Source: Nitratireductor soli (lineage in GTDB: Bacteria > Pseudomonadota > Alphaproteobacteria > Rhizobiales > Rhizobiaceae). Taken from it: a stretch of DNA of 64,000 nucleotides. The notes under the pieces were generated by a model. The model was not told where the DNA came from and did not search any database. It saw nothing but the letters and a program-made list of their open reading frames with translations. Position numbers and translations under genes: made by a program. Shown one piece after another: positions 24,960 through 35,201 of this stretch (positions within the stretch are counted from its first letter, which is position 1; every line of letters begins with the position of its first letter). The DNA lies in NCBI RefSeq assembly GCF_001050155.1, contig NZ_LFVY01000001.1:124001-188000 (forward strand), read 5' to 3'.

Positions 24960-27900
24960 ATGCGTGCGGCACGCGGACTCTCCCTTTCCCTCACCATTCT
25001 GTTTGGCTTGATGACCTTCGCCGCCGCGCAGGACGCGCGGCGCATCGTGACGAGCGAGAATGGCGACTATTTCGGCTTCGACCTGCGCACGGAACAGGAC
25101 GTTTCGCTGGACCAGTGCAAGGCGGCGTGTCTCGGCGACGCCCAATGCCGCGCCTTCACCTACAACACGCGCGCCGAATGGTGCTTCCTCAAATCGGATT
25201 TCAACCAGCTCAACAGTTTCGACGGGGCGGTGGCCGGCAAGGTGGTGACGGGCGGGGCAGCGCCGGACATCGGCGCGCCGCCTGAGCTGCGCTTCGTGCC
25301 GGAGCATGTGGCGCAGGAGGCCCGGCAATATCGCGACGAGGTTCTGCGCGGCGCCAATGCCGGCGAGGCCGGTTATGTTTCCCTGGTGTCGAGCGCTGGA
25401 CAGGCGCTCGCCAATGGCGATGCGCGCGGCGCCATGCGCGGCTACCGGGCGGCGATCGCCGTCGAGCCGGAGAACGCCAGCCTGTGGAGCGGCCTGGCGC
25501 GGGCCGCCACGGCGACGCAGCCGGCCGGCAATGAATCCATCTACACGCTGCAGCGCGCCGGCACCGGAGCCGGCGTCACGGCCTATACCCTGTCGCGCAC
25601 GACGGGAGACCGCGCCGAGGCGCTGGCCGCGCTGGCCGGGGCGCTCGAGCGGCGCAGCCTGTTCCGCCCGGCGATCAGCGCCTATGAGGCGAGCCTGGCG
25701 CTGCAGCCGTCGCCGCAGGTGCAGGCGCTTTATGCCGACCTGAAACGGCGCAAGGGATTTCGCGTTCTCGATCATACGGTCGATTCCGACAGCGCCAGCC
25801 CACGCGTCTGCGTGCAGTTCTCCGAGGAACTGGTGAAGAGCGGCATCGATTATGCGCAATACATGACGGTCGAGAACCAGCGCTCCGTCGCCATCGACCA
25901 GAGCGACAAGGAATTGTGCGTCGCCGGGCTGAAGCACGGCGGGCAATACCGCATCGTCATCCGCCAGGGCCTGCCGTCGGCCATCGGCGAGGTGATCGCC
26001 GAGCCGGCGCCGCTGGAGATCTACATTCGCGACCGCGCGCCCTCATTGCGCTTCACGGGCGACAATTTCGTCCTGCCGTCGAGCGCCCGACGCGGCATTC
26101 CCTTCGTCTCGGTCAATGCGCCAAGCGCCAAGCTGGCGCTCTACCGGGTCGGCGACCGGGCGCTGACGCGGCTTCTGACGGAATCGAAATTCCTGCGCCA
26201 GCTCGACGGCTACGAGGTCGATCAGGTGGCCGACGATATGGGCGAACCGGTCTGGGAAGGCACGGTGGAGATCGCCTCCGATCTCAACAAGGACGTGGTG
26301 ACCAGCATTCCCATCGACGAGGCGGTGCCGGAGCGCAAGCCCGGTGTCTACATGCTGACCGCCGTGCCCGAAGGCGACACCAGCCAGAATTGGGACAGCC
26401 GCGCCACGCAATGGTTCCTCGTTTCCGACATCGGGCTTTCCACATTCACCGGCAATGACGGGCTGTCCGTCTTCGCCCGTTCGCTGGCGTCCGCCGAGCC
26501 GACGGCCGGCCTGAAACTGAAGCTTTTGGCGCGCAACAATGAGGTGCTGGGCGAGGCCGTGACGGACGCTGCCGGCCGCGCGCTGTTTTCGCCCGGCCTG
26601 TCGCGCGGCGGCGCCGGTCTCGCGCCCGCCGCCATCATCGCCGAGAACGGCGAGGACGATTTCGTCTTCCTCGACATGACGCGCGCCGGCTTCGACCTGT
26701 CGGACCGCGGCGTGGCGGGCCGTCCGTCGCCCGGCCCGCTCGACGCCTTTGCCTGGACCGAGCGCGGCATCTACCGGGCCGGCGAAACCGTTCATGCTGC
26801 AGCGCTCCTGCGCGATCCGTCCGCCGATGCGGTGGACGATCTGCCGCTGACCTTCATCTTCCGCCGCCCCGACGGGGTGGAAGACCGGCGCGTCGTCTCG
26901 CAAGGCGCGGATCTTGGCGGCCACGGCGTCGATCTCGCCCTGTCCGACAACGCCATGCGCGGCACCTGGTCCCTCGGCATCCACACGGATCCGAAGCAGG
27001 CGGCGCTTGCCGAGAAGACGTTCCTGGTCGAAGATTTCGTGCCCGACCGGACGGAGTTCGACCTGACGAGCACTGAGGCGGAAATTCCGGTCGGCGGCTC
27101 GACGCAGGTGACGCTCGACGGGCGCTACCTCTATGGCGCGCCGGCGGCGGGGATGACGCTCGAAGGGCAGCTGACCGTCGACACGACGCGCGAATGGGAT
27201 GCCTTCCCCGGCTATGTCTTCGGCCTCGAGGACGAGGAAGACGTGGAGGCGAGCCGCACCGCGCTGACCGATCTTCCCGAGACGGACGCGGATGGTCAGG
27301 CGGTTTTCGCGGTCTCCATCGACAACGCGCCGTCCACCACGCAGTTGCTGACCGCCGAGGTCAGCGTGCAGATGCGCGAGGCGGGCGGCCGTGCCGTCGA
27401 GCGGGTGCTCGACATCGCCATCGCGCCGCAAACCGACATGATCGGCGTCAAGCCGGAGTTTTCGGGCGGGCAGGTGCCGGAAGGCGGGACGGCGAATTTC
27501 CGCGTCATCGCCGTCGATCCGGATGGCCAGCGCATCGCCATGCCGGGCGTGAAATGGTCGCTGCTCAAGGTCGAGCGGCGCTATCAATGGTACCGCAACG
27601 AGGGGTCCTGGAACTACGAGCCGATCACCTCCACGAGCCTGGTCCAGGAAGGCACAGTTGCCGCCTCGGCGGACAGCGAACCGCAGGTCGGTGTCTCGGT
27701 CGGCTGGGGCCGCTACCGGCTCGAGGTGGAAAGTCCCGAGGCTGACGGGCCGATCTCCAGCGTCGAATTCACCTCCGGCTGGTATGTCGAGGCAAGCTCG
27801 ACCGAGACGCCGGACGGGCTGGAAGTGGCGCTCGACCGCGACGGCTATGCGGTGGGCGATACGGCGAAACTGCAGATCTCGCCGCGCTTCGCCGGCGAGG

Positions 27901-30425
27901 TGTTGGTGACGGTGGGGGCCGAAAGCCTGCTCAAGACCTTTACGGCCAGCGTGCCGGAAGGCGGAACGACGATCGACATCCCGGTCACCGAGGAGTTGGG
28001 CGCCGGCGCCTATGTGACGGCAACGCTGTTCCGGCCCGGGGATGCTGCGGAAAACCGCCTGCCGATGCGCGCCATCGGCGTGCGCTGGCTGAAGGTCGAT
28101 CCCGGCGCGCGCAAGCTCGCCGTCGATCTTGCCACCGTCGAGAAGGTGCGGCCCAACGAGACCCTGACCGTTCCCGTTTCCGTCGGCGGGCTGGCCGCCG
28201 GCGAGGAAGCCTATGTGACGGTCGCGGCTGTCGATGTCGGCATCCTCAACCTGACCCGTTATGAAGCGCCGGAACCGGATGGCTGGTATTTCGGCCAGCG
28301 CATGCTGGGGCTGGAAATGCGCGATATCTACGGGCGGCTGATCGACGGTTCGCTGGGTGCCGCCGGGCGGCTGCGCACGGGCGGTGACGGCGGCGGCATG
28401 GCCTCGACCGGCAGCCCGCCGACCGAAAAGCTGATCGCCTTCTTCTCCGGCATCGTGCGGCTCGACGCCGAGGGCAAGGCGGAGATCTCCTTCGACATTC
28501 CGGCGTTCAACGGCACGGCGCGGGTGATGGCCGTCGCCTGGTCGAAGAGCGGCGTCGGCAGCGCCGCAAAGGACGTCATCATCCGCGATCCCGTGGTGCT
28601 GACCACCAGCCTGCCGCGCTTCCTGGCGCCCGGCGACGAGGCGCGCCTGCTGCTCGAGGTGGCCAATACCGACGGCCCTGCCGGCGACTACGCCCTGACC
28701 GTCTCCACCGACGGCGCGGTCAGCGCCGATTTGCGCTCCGTTCCATCGAGCCTGACGCTCGCCGCCGGCGGCAAGACAAGCCTGTCGCTGCCCATTTCGG
28801 CGCAGGATGCGGGAGGCGCCGGCATCACGGTCGCGCTTGCCCATCCCTCCGGACTGACGGTGGAAAAGACGGTGGGATTGCCGGTGCGGCCCGGCGTGAT
28901 GCCGGTCGCCAGCCGGCGTGTGGTGGCGCTCGCCGCCAATGGCGGCAGCGTGACGCTGGACGGCGAACTCCTGGCCGACAGTTTTGCCGACAGCGCTTCG
29001 GTGTCGATCAATGTGTCGCGTGCCGAGGCGTTCGACATTCCGGCCCTCCTGATGTCGCTCGACCGCTATCCCTATGGCTGCGCCGAGCAGACCACGAGCC
29101 GCGCGCTGCCGCTGCTTTATGTCAGCGAATTGTCGAAGGCGGCGGGACTAGAAGACGACCCGGCGGTGAAGGGCCGCATCGAGGACGCCATCACGCGGGT
29201 GCTGTCCTACCAGTCCTCGTCCGGCAGCTTCGGCCTGTGGGGACCGGGATCCGGCGATCTGTGGCTCGACGCCTATGTCACGGATTTCCTGACCAGGGCG
29301 CGCGAGCAGGGCTTCGCCGTCGCCGACCAGGCGATGACGCAGGCGCTGCAGAATCTGCAGAACTCGCTCGCCTACGACACCGACGTCCAGTCGCGCGGCG
29401 GCGAGATCGCCTATGCGCTGTATGTGATGGCGCGCAACCGCAAGGCCTCGGCCGGCGATCTGCGCTACTATCTCGACACGCGGCTCGGCGAGTTCGAGAC
29501 GCCCCTGTCGCGCGCCCAACTGGCGGCCGGCCTGGCGCTCTACGGCGATGCGCAGCGCGCCGAGACCGGGTTCAGCTCGGCCTTCCGCCTGGCGCAGGCA
29601 TCGAGCAGCGGCTATTCGGGGCGCTCGGACTATGGTTCACGCCTGCGTGACGGCGCAGCGATGCTGGCGCTTGCCGCCGAAAGCCGGCCCGAGCCGGCGC
29701 TGGTGCCGCAGATGGTCGGCCTGGTCTCCGACATGCGCGGCACAACGCGTTACATGAGCACGCAGGACGAGGCGTGGATGCTGCTGGCCGCCCGCGCGCT
29801 CAGCCGGTCGAGCGACGACATCAGGCTGACCGTCGACGGCGCGGCCCATTCCGGCGCCTTCGCCCGGCGGCTTTCGGGTCCTGAGATTTCGGCCACGCCG
29901 CTCAGCGTCGCCAATGCCGGATCGGAGCCGGTCAACGCGGTGATCACCACGGTGGCGGCGCCGCAGCAGCCGCTGCCGGCCGGCGGCGAAGGCTTCACCA
30001 TCGAGCGCAGCTACTACCAGCTCGACGGCACGGAGGTGAACGTTTCCGAGGCGCAGCAGAACGAGCGCTACGTGGTGGTTCTGAACGTTACGGAAACCAA
30101 TGCGTGGCCGTCGCGGGTTCTCGTTTCCGATCTCCTGCCTGGAGGTTTCGAGATCGACAATCCGCGGCTGGTCGGCAGCGCCGATCTCACCAATTTCGAG
30201 TGGCTGGGCGAGACCAGCGCCGTCCACACGGAGTTCCGCGACGACCGCTTCATCGCCGCCTTCGACCGCGGCGGCGGCAGCGACCGCGATTTCCGCCTTG
30301 CCTATGTGGTGCGGGCGGTGACGCCGGGCGTCTACACGCACCCGGCGGCGAGCGTCGAGGACATGTACCGGCCGCAGCTCTCGGCACGCACGGCGACCGG
30401 TTTCATGGAGATCATGGGGCAGTAG
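24960..30425 (+). CDS. Bacterial alpha-2-macroglobulin with N-terminal PAN domain
   Basis: A 1821-residue exported protein. Residues 1-23 are a signal peptide (ending FAAAQ). Residues about 30-90 form a PAN/apple-like domain with Cys-rich QCKAACLGDAQCRAFTYN. The long MG-domain body follows. The thioester motif CAEQ is at Cys1374-Gln1377, within YGCAEQTTSRALPLLY, as in thioester-containing macroglobulins that trap proteases. There is no lipobox Cys after the signal, unlike E. coli YfhM. It is followed by PBP1C, the usual partner. The two probably defend the periplasm and repair peptidoglycan together. ATG 24960 has GGAGG upstream. Confidence 0.92.
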   Translation: MRAARGLSLSLTILFGLMTFAAAQDARRIVTSENGDYFGFDLRTEQDVSLDQCKAACLGDAQCRAFTYNTRAEWCFLKSDFNQLNSFDGAVAGKVVTGGAAPDIGAPPELRFVPEHVAQEARQYRDEVLRGANAGEAGYVSLVSSAGQALANGDARGAMRGYRAAIAVEPENASLWSGLARAATATQPAGNESIYTLQRAGTGAGVTAYTLSRTTGDRAEALAALAGALERRSLFRPAISAYEASLALQPSPQVQALYADLKRRKGFRVLDHTVDSDSASPRVCVQFSEELVKSGIDYAQYMTVENQRSVAIDQSDKELCVAGLKHGGQYRIVIRQGLPSAIGEVIAEPAPLEIYIRDRAPSLRFTGDNFVLPSSARRGIPFVSVNAPSAKLALYRVGDRALTRLLTESKFLRQLDGYEVDQVADDMGEPVWEGTVEIASDLNKDVVTSIPIDEAVPERKPGVYMLTAVPEGDTSQNWDSRATQWFLVSDIGLSTFTGNDGLSVFARSLASAEPTAGLKLKLLARNNEVLGEAVTDAAGRALFSPGLSRGGAGLAPAAIIAENGEDDFVFLDMTRAGFDLSDRGVAGRPSPGPLDAFAWTERGIYRAGETVHAAALLRDPSADAVDDLPLTFIFRRPDGVEDRRVVSQGADLGGHGVDLALSDNAMRGTWSLGIHTDPKQAALAEKTFLVEDFVPDRTEFDLTSTEAEIPVGGSTQVTLDGRYLYGAPAAGMTLEGQLTVDTTREWDAFPGYVFGLEDEEDVEASRTALTDLPETDADGQAVFAVSIDNAPSTTQLLTAEVSVQMREAGGRAVERVLDIAIAPQTDMIGVKPEFSGGQVPEGGTANFRVIAVDPDGQRIAMPGVKWSLLKVERRYQWYRNEGSWNYEPITSTSLVQEGTVAASADSEPQVGVSVGWGRYRLEVESPEADGPISSVEFTSGWYVEASSTETPDGLEVALDRDGYAVGDTAKLQISPRFAGEVLVTVGAESLLKTFTASVPEGGTTIDIPVTEELGAGAYVTATLFRPGDAAENRLPMRAIGVRWLKVDPGARKLAVDLATVEKVRPNETLTVPVSVGGLAAGEEAYVTVAAVDVGILNLTRYEAPEPDGWYFGQRMLGLEMRDIYGRLIDGSLGAAGRLRTGGDGGGMASTGSPPTEKLIAFFSGIVRLDAEGKAEISFDIPAFNGTARVMAVAWSKSGVGSAAKDVIIRDPVVLTTSLPRFLAPGDEARLLLEVANTDGPAGDYALTVSTDGAVSADLRSVPSSLTLAAGGKTSLSLPISAQDAGGAGITVALAHPSGLTVEKTVGLPVRPGVMPVASRRVVALAANGGSVTLDGELLADSFADSASVSINVSRAEAFDIPALLMSLDRYPYGCAEQTTSRALPLLYVSELSKAAGLEDDPAVKGRIEDAITRVLSYQSSSGSFGLWGPGSGDLWLDAYVTDFLTRAREQGFAVADQAMTQALQNLQNSLAYDTDVQSRGGEIAYALYVMARNRKASAGDLRYYLDTRLGEFETPLSRAQLAAGLALYGDAQRAETGFSSAFRLAQASSSGYSGRSDYGSRLRDGAAMLALAAESRPEPALVPQMVGLVSDMRGTTRYMSTQDEAWMLLAARALSRSSDDIRLTVDGAAHSGAFARRLSGPEISATPLSVANAGSEPVNAVITTVAAPQQPLPAGGEGFTIERSYYQLDGTEVNVSEAQQNERYVVVLNVTETNAWPSRVLVSDLLPGGFEIDNPRLVGSADLTNFEWLGETSAVHTEFRDDRFIAAFDRGGGSDRDFRLAYVVRAVTPGVYTHPAASVEDMYRPQLSARTATGFMEIMGQ

Positions 30426-30455
30426 GAGATATGTCGTTGTCGGCGTCCTTCGATA

Positions 30456-30609
30456 CCCCCCTCTGGCCTGCCGGCCATCTCCCCCTCAAGGGGGGAGATG
30501 GGATGGCTGCCCGGGTTTCGCAAATCGTCGATGTTGCAGAATGCGCGGCGAGGATGACGTTGCCAATCTCCCCCCTTGAGGGGGAGATGGCCGGCAGGCC
30601 AGAGGGGGT
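30456..30609. repeat. Long inverted repeat between the macroglobulin and PBP1C genes
   Basis: Arms at about 30456-30499 and 30566-30609 are nearly exact inverted copies, about 44 nt each, separated by 66 nt. Each arm holds a smaller hairpin (CCCCCTCAAGGGGGG type). Repeats with this GGCCTGCCGGCCATCTCC core are, from memory, common in intergenic regions of Mesorhizobium-like genomes. In RNA it would fold into a long stem between the two cistrons. Confidence 0.8.
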
Positions 30610-30645
30610 TGGACAGGCTCTTCCTCCAGATCAGGTTTCACGCCC

Positions 30646-32727
30646 ATGCGCCTGATCCTGCGCCGGCTGGCAATCACCTTCGCTGTCGTGGCGGCAGGCG
30701 CTATGGCCGGCGCCGTCGCGCTCGACCGTCTCGACAAGGCCTATCCGCCACCTTTGGGCGAAATCGCGCTGTCGCCGGAGGTGGTCGACCGCGACGGGGC
30801 CATGCTGCGCGCCTATGCGGCGGTCGATGGCCGCTGGCGGCTGCCTGCCGACATCGACAGGCTCGATCCGCAGTTCCTCGCCATGCTCGTCGCCTATGAG
30901 GACAAACGCTTCTGGTCGCATTCGGGCGTCGATGTGCGGGCGCTCGGCCGGGCGGCGCTGCAGCTTGTCCTGAACGGCCGCATCGTCTCCGGGGCTTCGA
31001 CGCTTTCCATGCAGCTCGCCCGCCTGGTCGAGCCGCGCGCAGAGCGCAGTTTTGCCGCGAAATTCCGGCAGATGGCCCGCGCCCTGCAGATCGAACGGCG
31101 GCTCACAAAGCGGGAGATTCTCGAACGCTATCTGACGCTGGCGCCCTATGGGGGCAATCTCGAAGGCGTGCGCGCGGCGAGCCTCGCCTGGTTCGGCAAG
31201 GAGCCGCACAAGCTCGGCCTCGCCGAGGCGGCGCTGCTTGTCGCGCTGCCGCAATCGCCCGAGGCGCGGCGACCGGACCGGCACCCGCGAACGGCGCAGG
31301 CGGCGCGCGACCGGGTGCTTGCCCGCGTGGCCGCCGCCGGGGTGATCGCCGCCGGCGAAGTGGAGCGTGCCTCGCATGAAAATGTCGCGGCGCGCCGCTT
31401 GCCGATGCCGGCCTATGCGGCGCATCTGGCCGATGCGGTGCGGCGCGATGCGCCGGGCGAACGCCGGCACCAGCTCCTCATCAGCCGCAGCGCGCAGGCC
31501 AGTCTGGAAGGTGTCGCCGCGGAAGCCGCGCGCCGCCTTGGGTCCCGTGTCTCGGTGGCGATGATCCTCGCCGATGCCCAGACGGGCGACGTGTTGGCGC
31601 GCGTCGGTTCCGCCGGCTATTTCAACGCGGCGCGGGCCGGCTGGATCGATATGAGCGTCGCGCAGCGTTCGCCGGGCTCGACGCTGAAACCCTTCATCTA
31701 CGGCCTTGCGTTCGAGGAAGGGTTGGTGATGCAGGAAACGATGATCGAGGATCGGCCGGGAAATTTCTCCGGCTATCGGCCGCGCAATTTCGACCTCGAC
31801 TACCAGGGCGACGTGACGGTGCGGTCGGCCTTGCAGATGTCGCTCAACGTGCCGGCGATCCGCCTGCTGGACGCGGTCGGCCCGGTGCGTCTCGTGGCGC
31901 GCATGCGGCGCGCCGGGGTGGCGCCGACCCTGCCGCCGGGCGAGACGCCCGGTCTCGCCATCGGCCTTGGCGGCGCGGGGATGACGCTGGAGGGCCTGGT
32001 GCGGCTTTATGGCGGGCTTGCCAATCGCGGCCGGGCGCGGCCGTTACGCATGCTGGCCGGCAGCGACATCGCGCCGAACCCGGCATCGGTGCTGACGCCG
32101 CAGGCCGCCTGGCAGGTCGCCGACATATTGTCGGGCGTCGTGCCGCCGCAGGGTGCGCCACGGTTGGGCATCGCCTACAAGACCGGCACGTCCTACGGAT
32201 ATCGCGACGCGTGGGCGGTGGGCTATGACGGTCGCCATGTGCTGGGCGTTTGGGCCGGGCGGCCGGATGGCGGTTCCGTGCCGGGCCTGACCGGCTATCT
32301 TGCGGCCGCGCCGATCCTGTTCGAGGCCTTCTCGCGTTCAGGCCTGGGCATCACACCCTTGCCGCGCGCGCCGGCCGGCGCTGTGCGGCTCGCAGGCTCC
32401 GAACTGCCGTTCTCGCTTCGCCGTTTCGCCGGATCGGATGGCGTCCGGGTGGCCGGCGCGCCAAGCGAGCCGGCGCCGGAAATCGTCTTCCCGCCGCAGG
32501 GCGCGCGGATCGATGTCGGTTTCGCCCGGGATGGCCGGACGATGCCGCTGGCGCTGAAGATCAATGGCGGTCGGGCGCCCTTCCGCTGGCTTGCCAATGG
32601 CGCGCCGCTGCCAGCCGCCTCGCGCCGCCGCACCGCGTCGTGGATGCCGGATGGCGGCGGCGCCTCGACGCTGACCGTCATCGACGCGGCCGGCCGCACG
32701 GCAAGCGTGCGGGTGTTCCTGGAATAG
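30646..32727 (+). CDS. pbpC: Penicillin-binding protein 1C
   Basis: A 693-residue bifunctional peptidoglycan synthase. An N-terminal membrane anchor (residues 5-25) is followed by a GT51 transglycosylase domain: AMLVAYEDKRFWSHSGVD holds the catalytic Glu, and GASTLSMQLAR is next. The transpeptidase has SPGSTLKPF (SxxK), SLN and YKTGTS. A C-terminal BiPBP-like domain (residues about 610-690) is present. It acts in the inner membrane and periplasm. Linkage to the macroglobulin gene matches the known pbpC-yfhM pair. The ATG at 30646 opens MRLILRRLAITF. Confidence 0.93.
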   Translation: MRLILRRLAITFAVVAAGAMAGAVALDRLDKAYPPPLGEIALSPEVVDRDGAMLRAYAAVDGRWRLPADIDRLDPQFLAMLVAYEDKRFWSHSGVDVRALGRAALQLVLNGRIVSGASTLSMQLARLVEPRAERSFAAKFRQMARALQIERRLTKREILERYLTLAPYGGNLEGVRAASLAWFGKEPHKLGLAEAALLVALPQSPEARRPDRHPRTAQAARDRVLARVAAAGVIAAGEVERASHENVAARRLPMPAYAAHLADAVRRDAPGERRHQLLISRSAQASLEGVAAEAARRLGSRVSVAMILADAQTGDVLARVGSAGYFNAARAGWIDMSVAQRSPGSTLKPFIYGLAFEEGLVMQETMIEDRPGNFSGYRPRNFDLDYQGDVTVRSALQMSLNVPAIRLLDAVGPVRLVARMRRAGVAPTLPPGETPGLAIGLGGAGMTLEGLVRLYGGLANRGRARPLRMLAGSDIAPNPASVLTPQAAWQVADILSGVVPPQGAPRLGIAYKTGTSYGYRDAWAVGYDGRHVLGVWAGRPDGGSVPGLTGYLAAAPILFEAFSRSGLGITPLPRAPAGAVRLAGSELPFSLRRFAGSDGVRVAGAPSEPAPEIVFPPQGARIDVGFARDGRTMPLALKINGGRAPFRWLANGAPLPAASRRRTASWMPDGGGASTLTVIDAAGRTASVRVFLE

Positions 32728-32745
32728 GCCGGCGGGGATCGGCCG

Positions 32746-33669
32746 TCAGGCGGCAGCCTTCAGCGCCTCGAGCACTTTTTCCCGCATGGGCATCGGCGTT
32801 ACCGCGCCGTAGCCGCAGGTGGAGAGCGCGGCTGCCGCATTGGCATAGCGGGCGGCCTCGAACGGGTCGCCATGGCGGTGCAGTTCGGCCAGGAAATTGC
32901 CGTCGAACGTGTCGCCGGCGCCGGTCGCGTCGACGGCATCGACGACGATGCCCGGCACCCGTCGGCGTTCGCTGCCGGTCGCCACGAGGCAACCTGCCTT
33001 GCCCAGCGTCAGCGCGACGATGCCCGCGCCGAGGCCCAGATAATGGTCGGCGATGGCGTCGGGATCGCCGATGCCGACCAATTGCTCGGCGTCTTCGAGA
33101 CCGGGCAGGGCGATGTCCGCCTTGCGCATGGCGGCGTCCGTCAGCGCGCGGGCGCGCTCGAGCGGCCAGAGCTTCAGGCGCAGATTGGTGTCGAAGGAAA
33201 CCTTCGTGCCGGCCGCGCGGGCGATGTCGATGGCGGCCAGCGCCGCATCGCAGGCCTCGGGGCTGATGGCCATCGAGATGCCGGAGAGGTGCAGGATGTC
33301 GGCCTGTTCGATATAGGCGCGCGGCAGGTCGTCCGGCCGCACGCGGCTGGCCGCCGATCCCTTGCGCAGATAGGAAAAGACATGGCCGCTTTCGCCGTGG
33401 CTGACGAAATAGACACCCGTATGCGCGTCGTCCCTGCGAATGATCCGGGATGCATCGACTCCGTTCTCAGCCCATAGGCGCATGAAGCTGTCGCCGAATT
33501 CATCGGCCCCCAGCGCCGAGAAGAAACCGACCGAGGCGCCGGCGCGCGCGGCGGCGATGGCCGTGTTGGAGGTGTCGCCGCCATGGCCGAAAAGATAGCG
33601 CCCGGTGTCGTCGGTCTGGTTGAACTCGACCATCGGTTCGCCCATGCAGATGATCTTCGGATCGGTCAT
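32746..33669 (-). CDS. PfkB-family sugar kinase, 2-keto-3-deoxygluconate kinase type
   Basis: A 307-residue ribokinase-like kinase. MGEPMVEFNQT and GGDTSNTAIAAARAG match KdgK-type substrate-binding segments, and VDATGAGDTFDGNFLAEL contains the catalytic Asp and anion hole of the PfkB signature. It would phosphorylate 2-keto-3-deoxygluconate or a related sugar with ATP in the cytoplasm. It is convergent with pbpC, 18 nt apart. No kdgA or transporter lies next to it, so the substrate is inferred. Confidence 0.83.
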   Translation of the reverse strand: MTDPKIICMGEPMVEFNQTDDTGRYLFGHGGDTSNTAIAAARAGASVGFFSALGADEFGDSFMRLWAENGVDASRIIRRDDAHTGVYFVSHGESGHVFSYLRKGSAASRVRPDDLPRAYIEQADILHLSGISMAISPEACDAALAAIDIARAAGTKVSFDTNLRLKLWPLERARALTDAAMRKADIALPGLEDAEQLVGIGDPDAIADHYLGLGAGIVALTLGKAGCLVATGSERRRVPGIVVDAVDATGAGDTFDGNFLAELHRHGDPFEAARYANAAAALSTCGYGAVTPMPMREKVLEALKAAA

Positions 33670-33780
33670 GGCTGTGCTTTTCTCCCTCGCTCGGTCGCCT
33701 GCTGCGCGACCCTGTTTAAGCGATCCGGAGCCAATGGTGAACGTCTGTTTTGAGAAGTTCGTCCGGCCGTGGACGGCCGG

Positions 33781-35172
33781 TCAGCGGGCGCCCTTGCCGA
33801 ACAGGACCGTGCTGATGGTCGAGAGCACGATGAGGATGTCCAGATCCACGGACAGATGCTTGATGTAGTAGAGGTCATAGGAGAGCTTGTCGATCTCCTC
33901 CTTGGTCGTCTCCGCATAGCCGGAATTGACCTGGGCCCAGCCGGTGATGCCGGGAAGAACGAGCGAGCGGTGAATGAATTTCGGCTCGGCGGCTACGCTG
34001 GTTTGCGCCACATACTCGGCCACTGGGCGCGGGCCGATGAGGCTCATATCGCCACGCCAGATATTGAGCAATTGCGGCAGTTCATCGAGGCGCAGGCGGC
34101 GCAGGATCCCGCAGCCCTTGATGATGCGGGCGTCGTTGGTCCGCGTGGCGCCGCCATGGCGGCCCCGATACATGGTGCGGAACTTCAGCATGTTGAAGGG
34201 TCGTCCACCGTAGCCGCGCCGGACCTGGACGAAGATGGCCGGTCCGCCGTCGAGCGTGCGGATGTAGAGCCAGATGAGGATGCCCAGGGGCACCGCCAGC
34301 GGCGCTGTGATCAGGACGGCGAAGAGATCGAGGGCGCGCTTGGCCTTCGAATAGTAGATCTGGCTGGGGCTGTAGGCGAGGTGCGAGACGTCGAAGGCGT
34401 CGACATCGACGCGCCCCTGCCGCAGTTCCAGAAAACTGATCCAGGGCGTGACTTCGGCGCCGATCATGTGCGCGCGCGTCAGGAAGACTGCCCATTCGGG
34501 ATGGTGATGGGTCTCGGCGTCGATGAGAATACGATCGAACCCGCCAATTTCGGCGTTCTGGTCGCGGATGATCGCCACGTCGCCTCCCAGCAGCGAACTC
34601 ACCCTTTGCGCATCGGGGAAGAAGAGCAGCGCAACGCGGTCCTCCAGAGAGCGCCGCAGTTTCAGATTGGCGGCGATCATGGCGATCGTCACCAGCGGAT
34701 AGGCGCTGAGCAGGCCCGTATAGCTGACCGGGACGCGGGTGGCCGACAGCATCGCCACGGCGGCGTTGAAGAACACCAGCGTGACGAAGACGGCGATGGT
34801 GAAGGGATATTGCTGCCGGCGCAGTCCGAGAAGCGCGATGGCGATCAGGAACGGCAGCATAAAGAGCACCGCGCAGACGATGGCCAGATTGTCCCAATCC
34901 TGCCGATGCGCATTGAGAATGAACGCCGCATACACCAGGCATTGAAGGACGCCGGCAACGAGGATTTCCGGCAGCATCGGCTTGAGATAGCTCAGCCAGC
35001 GGTAGCGGCGCACCGAAGCGCCGCGATCGACGATGCTGCTCAAATCCGGCGTCGGTTCGCTTCTCGTCTGCTGCTGCGCATTCTTGACGCCGCTCTTGCG
35101 CGGCCTGGGCCCGCTTTCGCGCTCATTCTTTGTGTTCTTGGAAGCGTGCTTCAATGCAAAAGGCCGTCCCAC
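33781..35172 (-). CDS. Polyprenyl-phosphate sugar phosphotransferase (exopolysaccharide initiation)
   Basis: A protein of up to 463 residues with four to five N-terminal membrane spans (residues about 65-170) and a C-terminal bacterial sugar transferase domain: KRALDLFAVLITAPLAVPLGILI, FNMLKFRTMY, RLRLDELPQLLNIWRGDMSLIGPRP and LVLPGITGWAQVNSGY. It moves a sugar-1-phosphate onto undecaprenyl phosphate, starting an exopolysaccharide or capsule unit (WcaJ/ExoY-like). The GTG start at 35172 lacks a clear ribosome site, so the true start may be further inside the frame. No other polysaccharide genes lie nearby. Confidence 0.87.
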   Translation of the reverse strand: MGRPFALKHASKNTKNERESGPRPRKSGVKNAQQQTRSEPTPDLSSIVDRGASVRRYRWLSYLKPMLPEILVAGVLQCLVYAAFILNAHRQDWDNLAIVCAVLFMLPFLIAIALLGLRRQQYPFTIAVFVTLVFFNAAVAMLSATRVPVSYTGLLSAYPLVTIAMIAANLKLRRSLEDRVALLFFPDAQRVSSLLGGDVAIIRDQNAEIGGFDRILIDAETHHHPEWAVFLTRAHMIGAEVTPWISFLELRQGRVDVDAFDVSHLAYSPSQIYYSKAKRALDLFAVLITAPLAVPLGILIWLYIRTLDGGPAIFVQVRRGYGGRPFNMLKFRTMYRGRHGGATRTNDARIIKGCGILRRLRLDELPQLLNIWRGDMSLIGPRPVAEYVAQTSVAAEPKFIHRSLVLPGITGWAQVNSGYAETTKEEIDKLSYDLYYIKHLSVDLDILIVLSTISTVLFGKGAR

Positions 35173-35201
35173 AACTGGAAGCCGTTCACGGCCTCATCTG
35201 A

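Noticed and set aside
26043-28844. A 933-codon open frame on the minus strand inside the macroglobulin gene
   Set aside because: It is antisense to a well-supported protein, has no ribosome site and no family resemblance; high GC leaves the opposite frame open.
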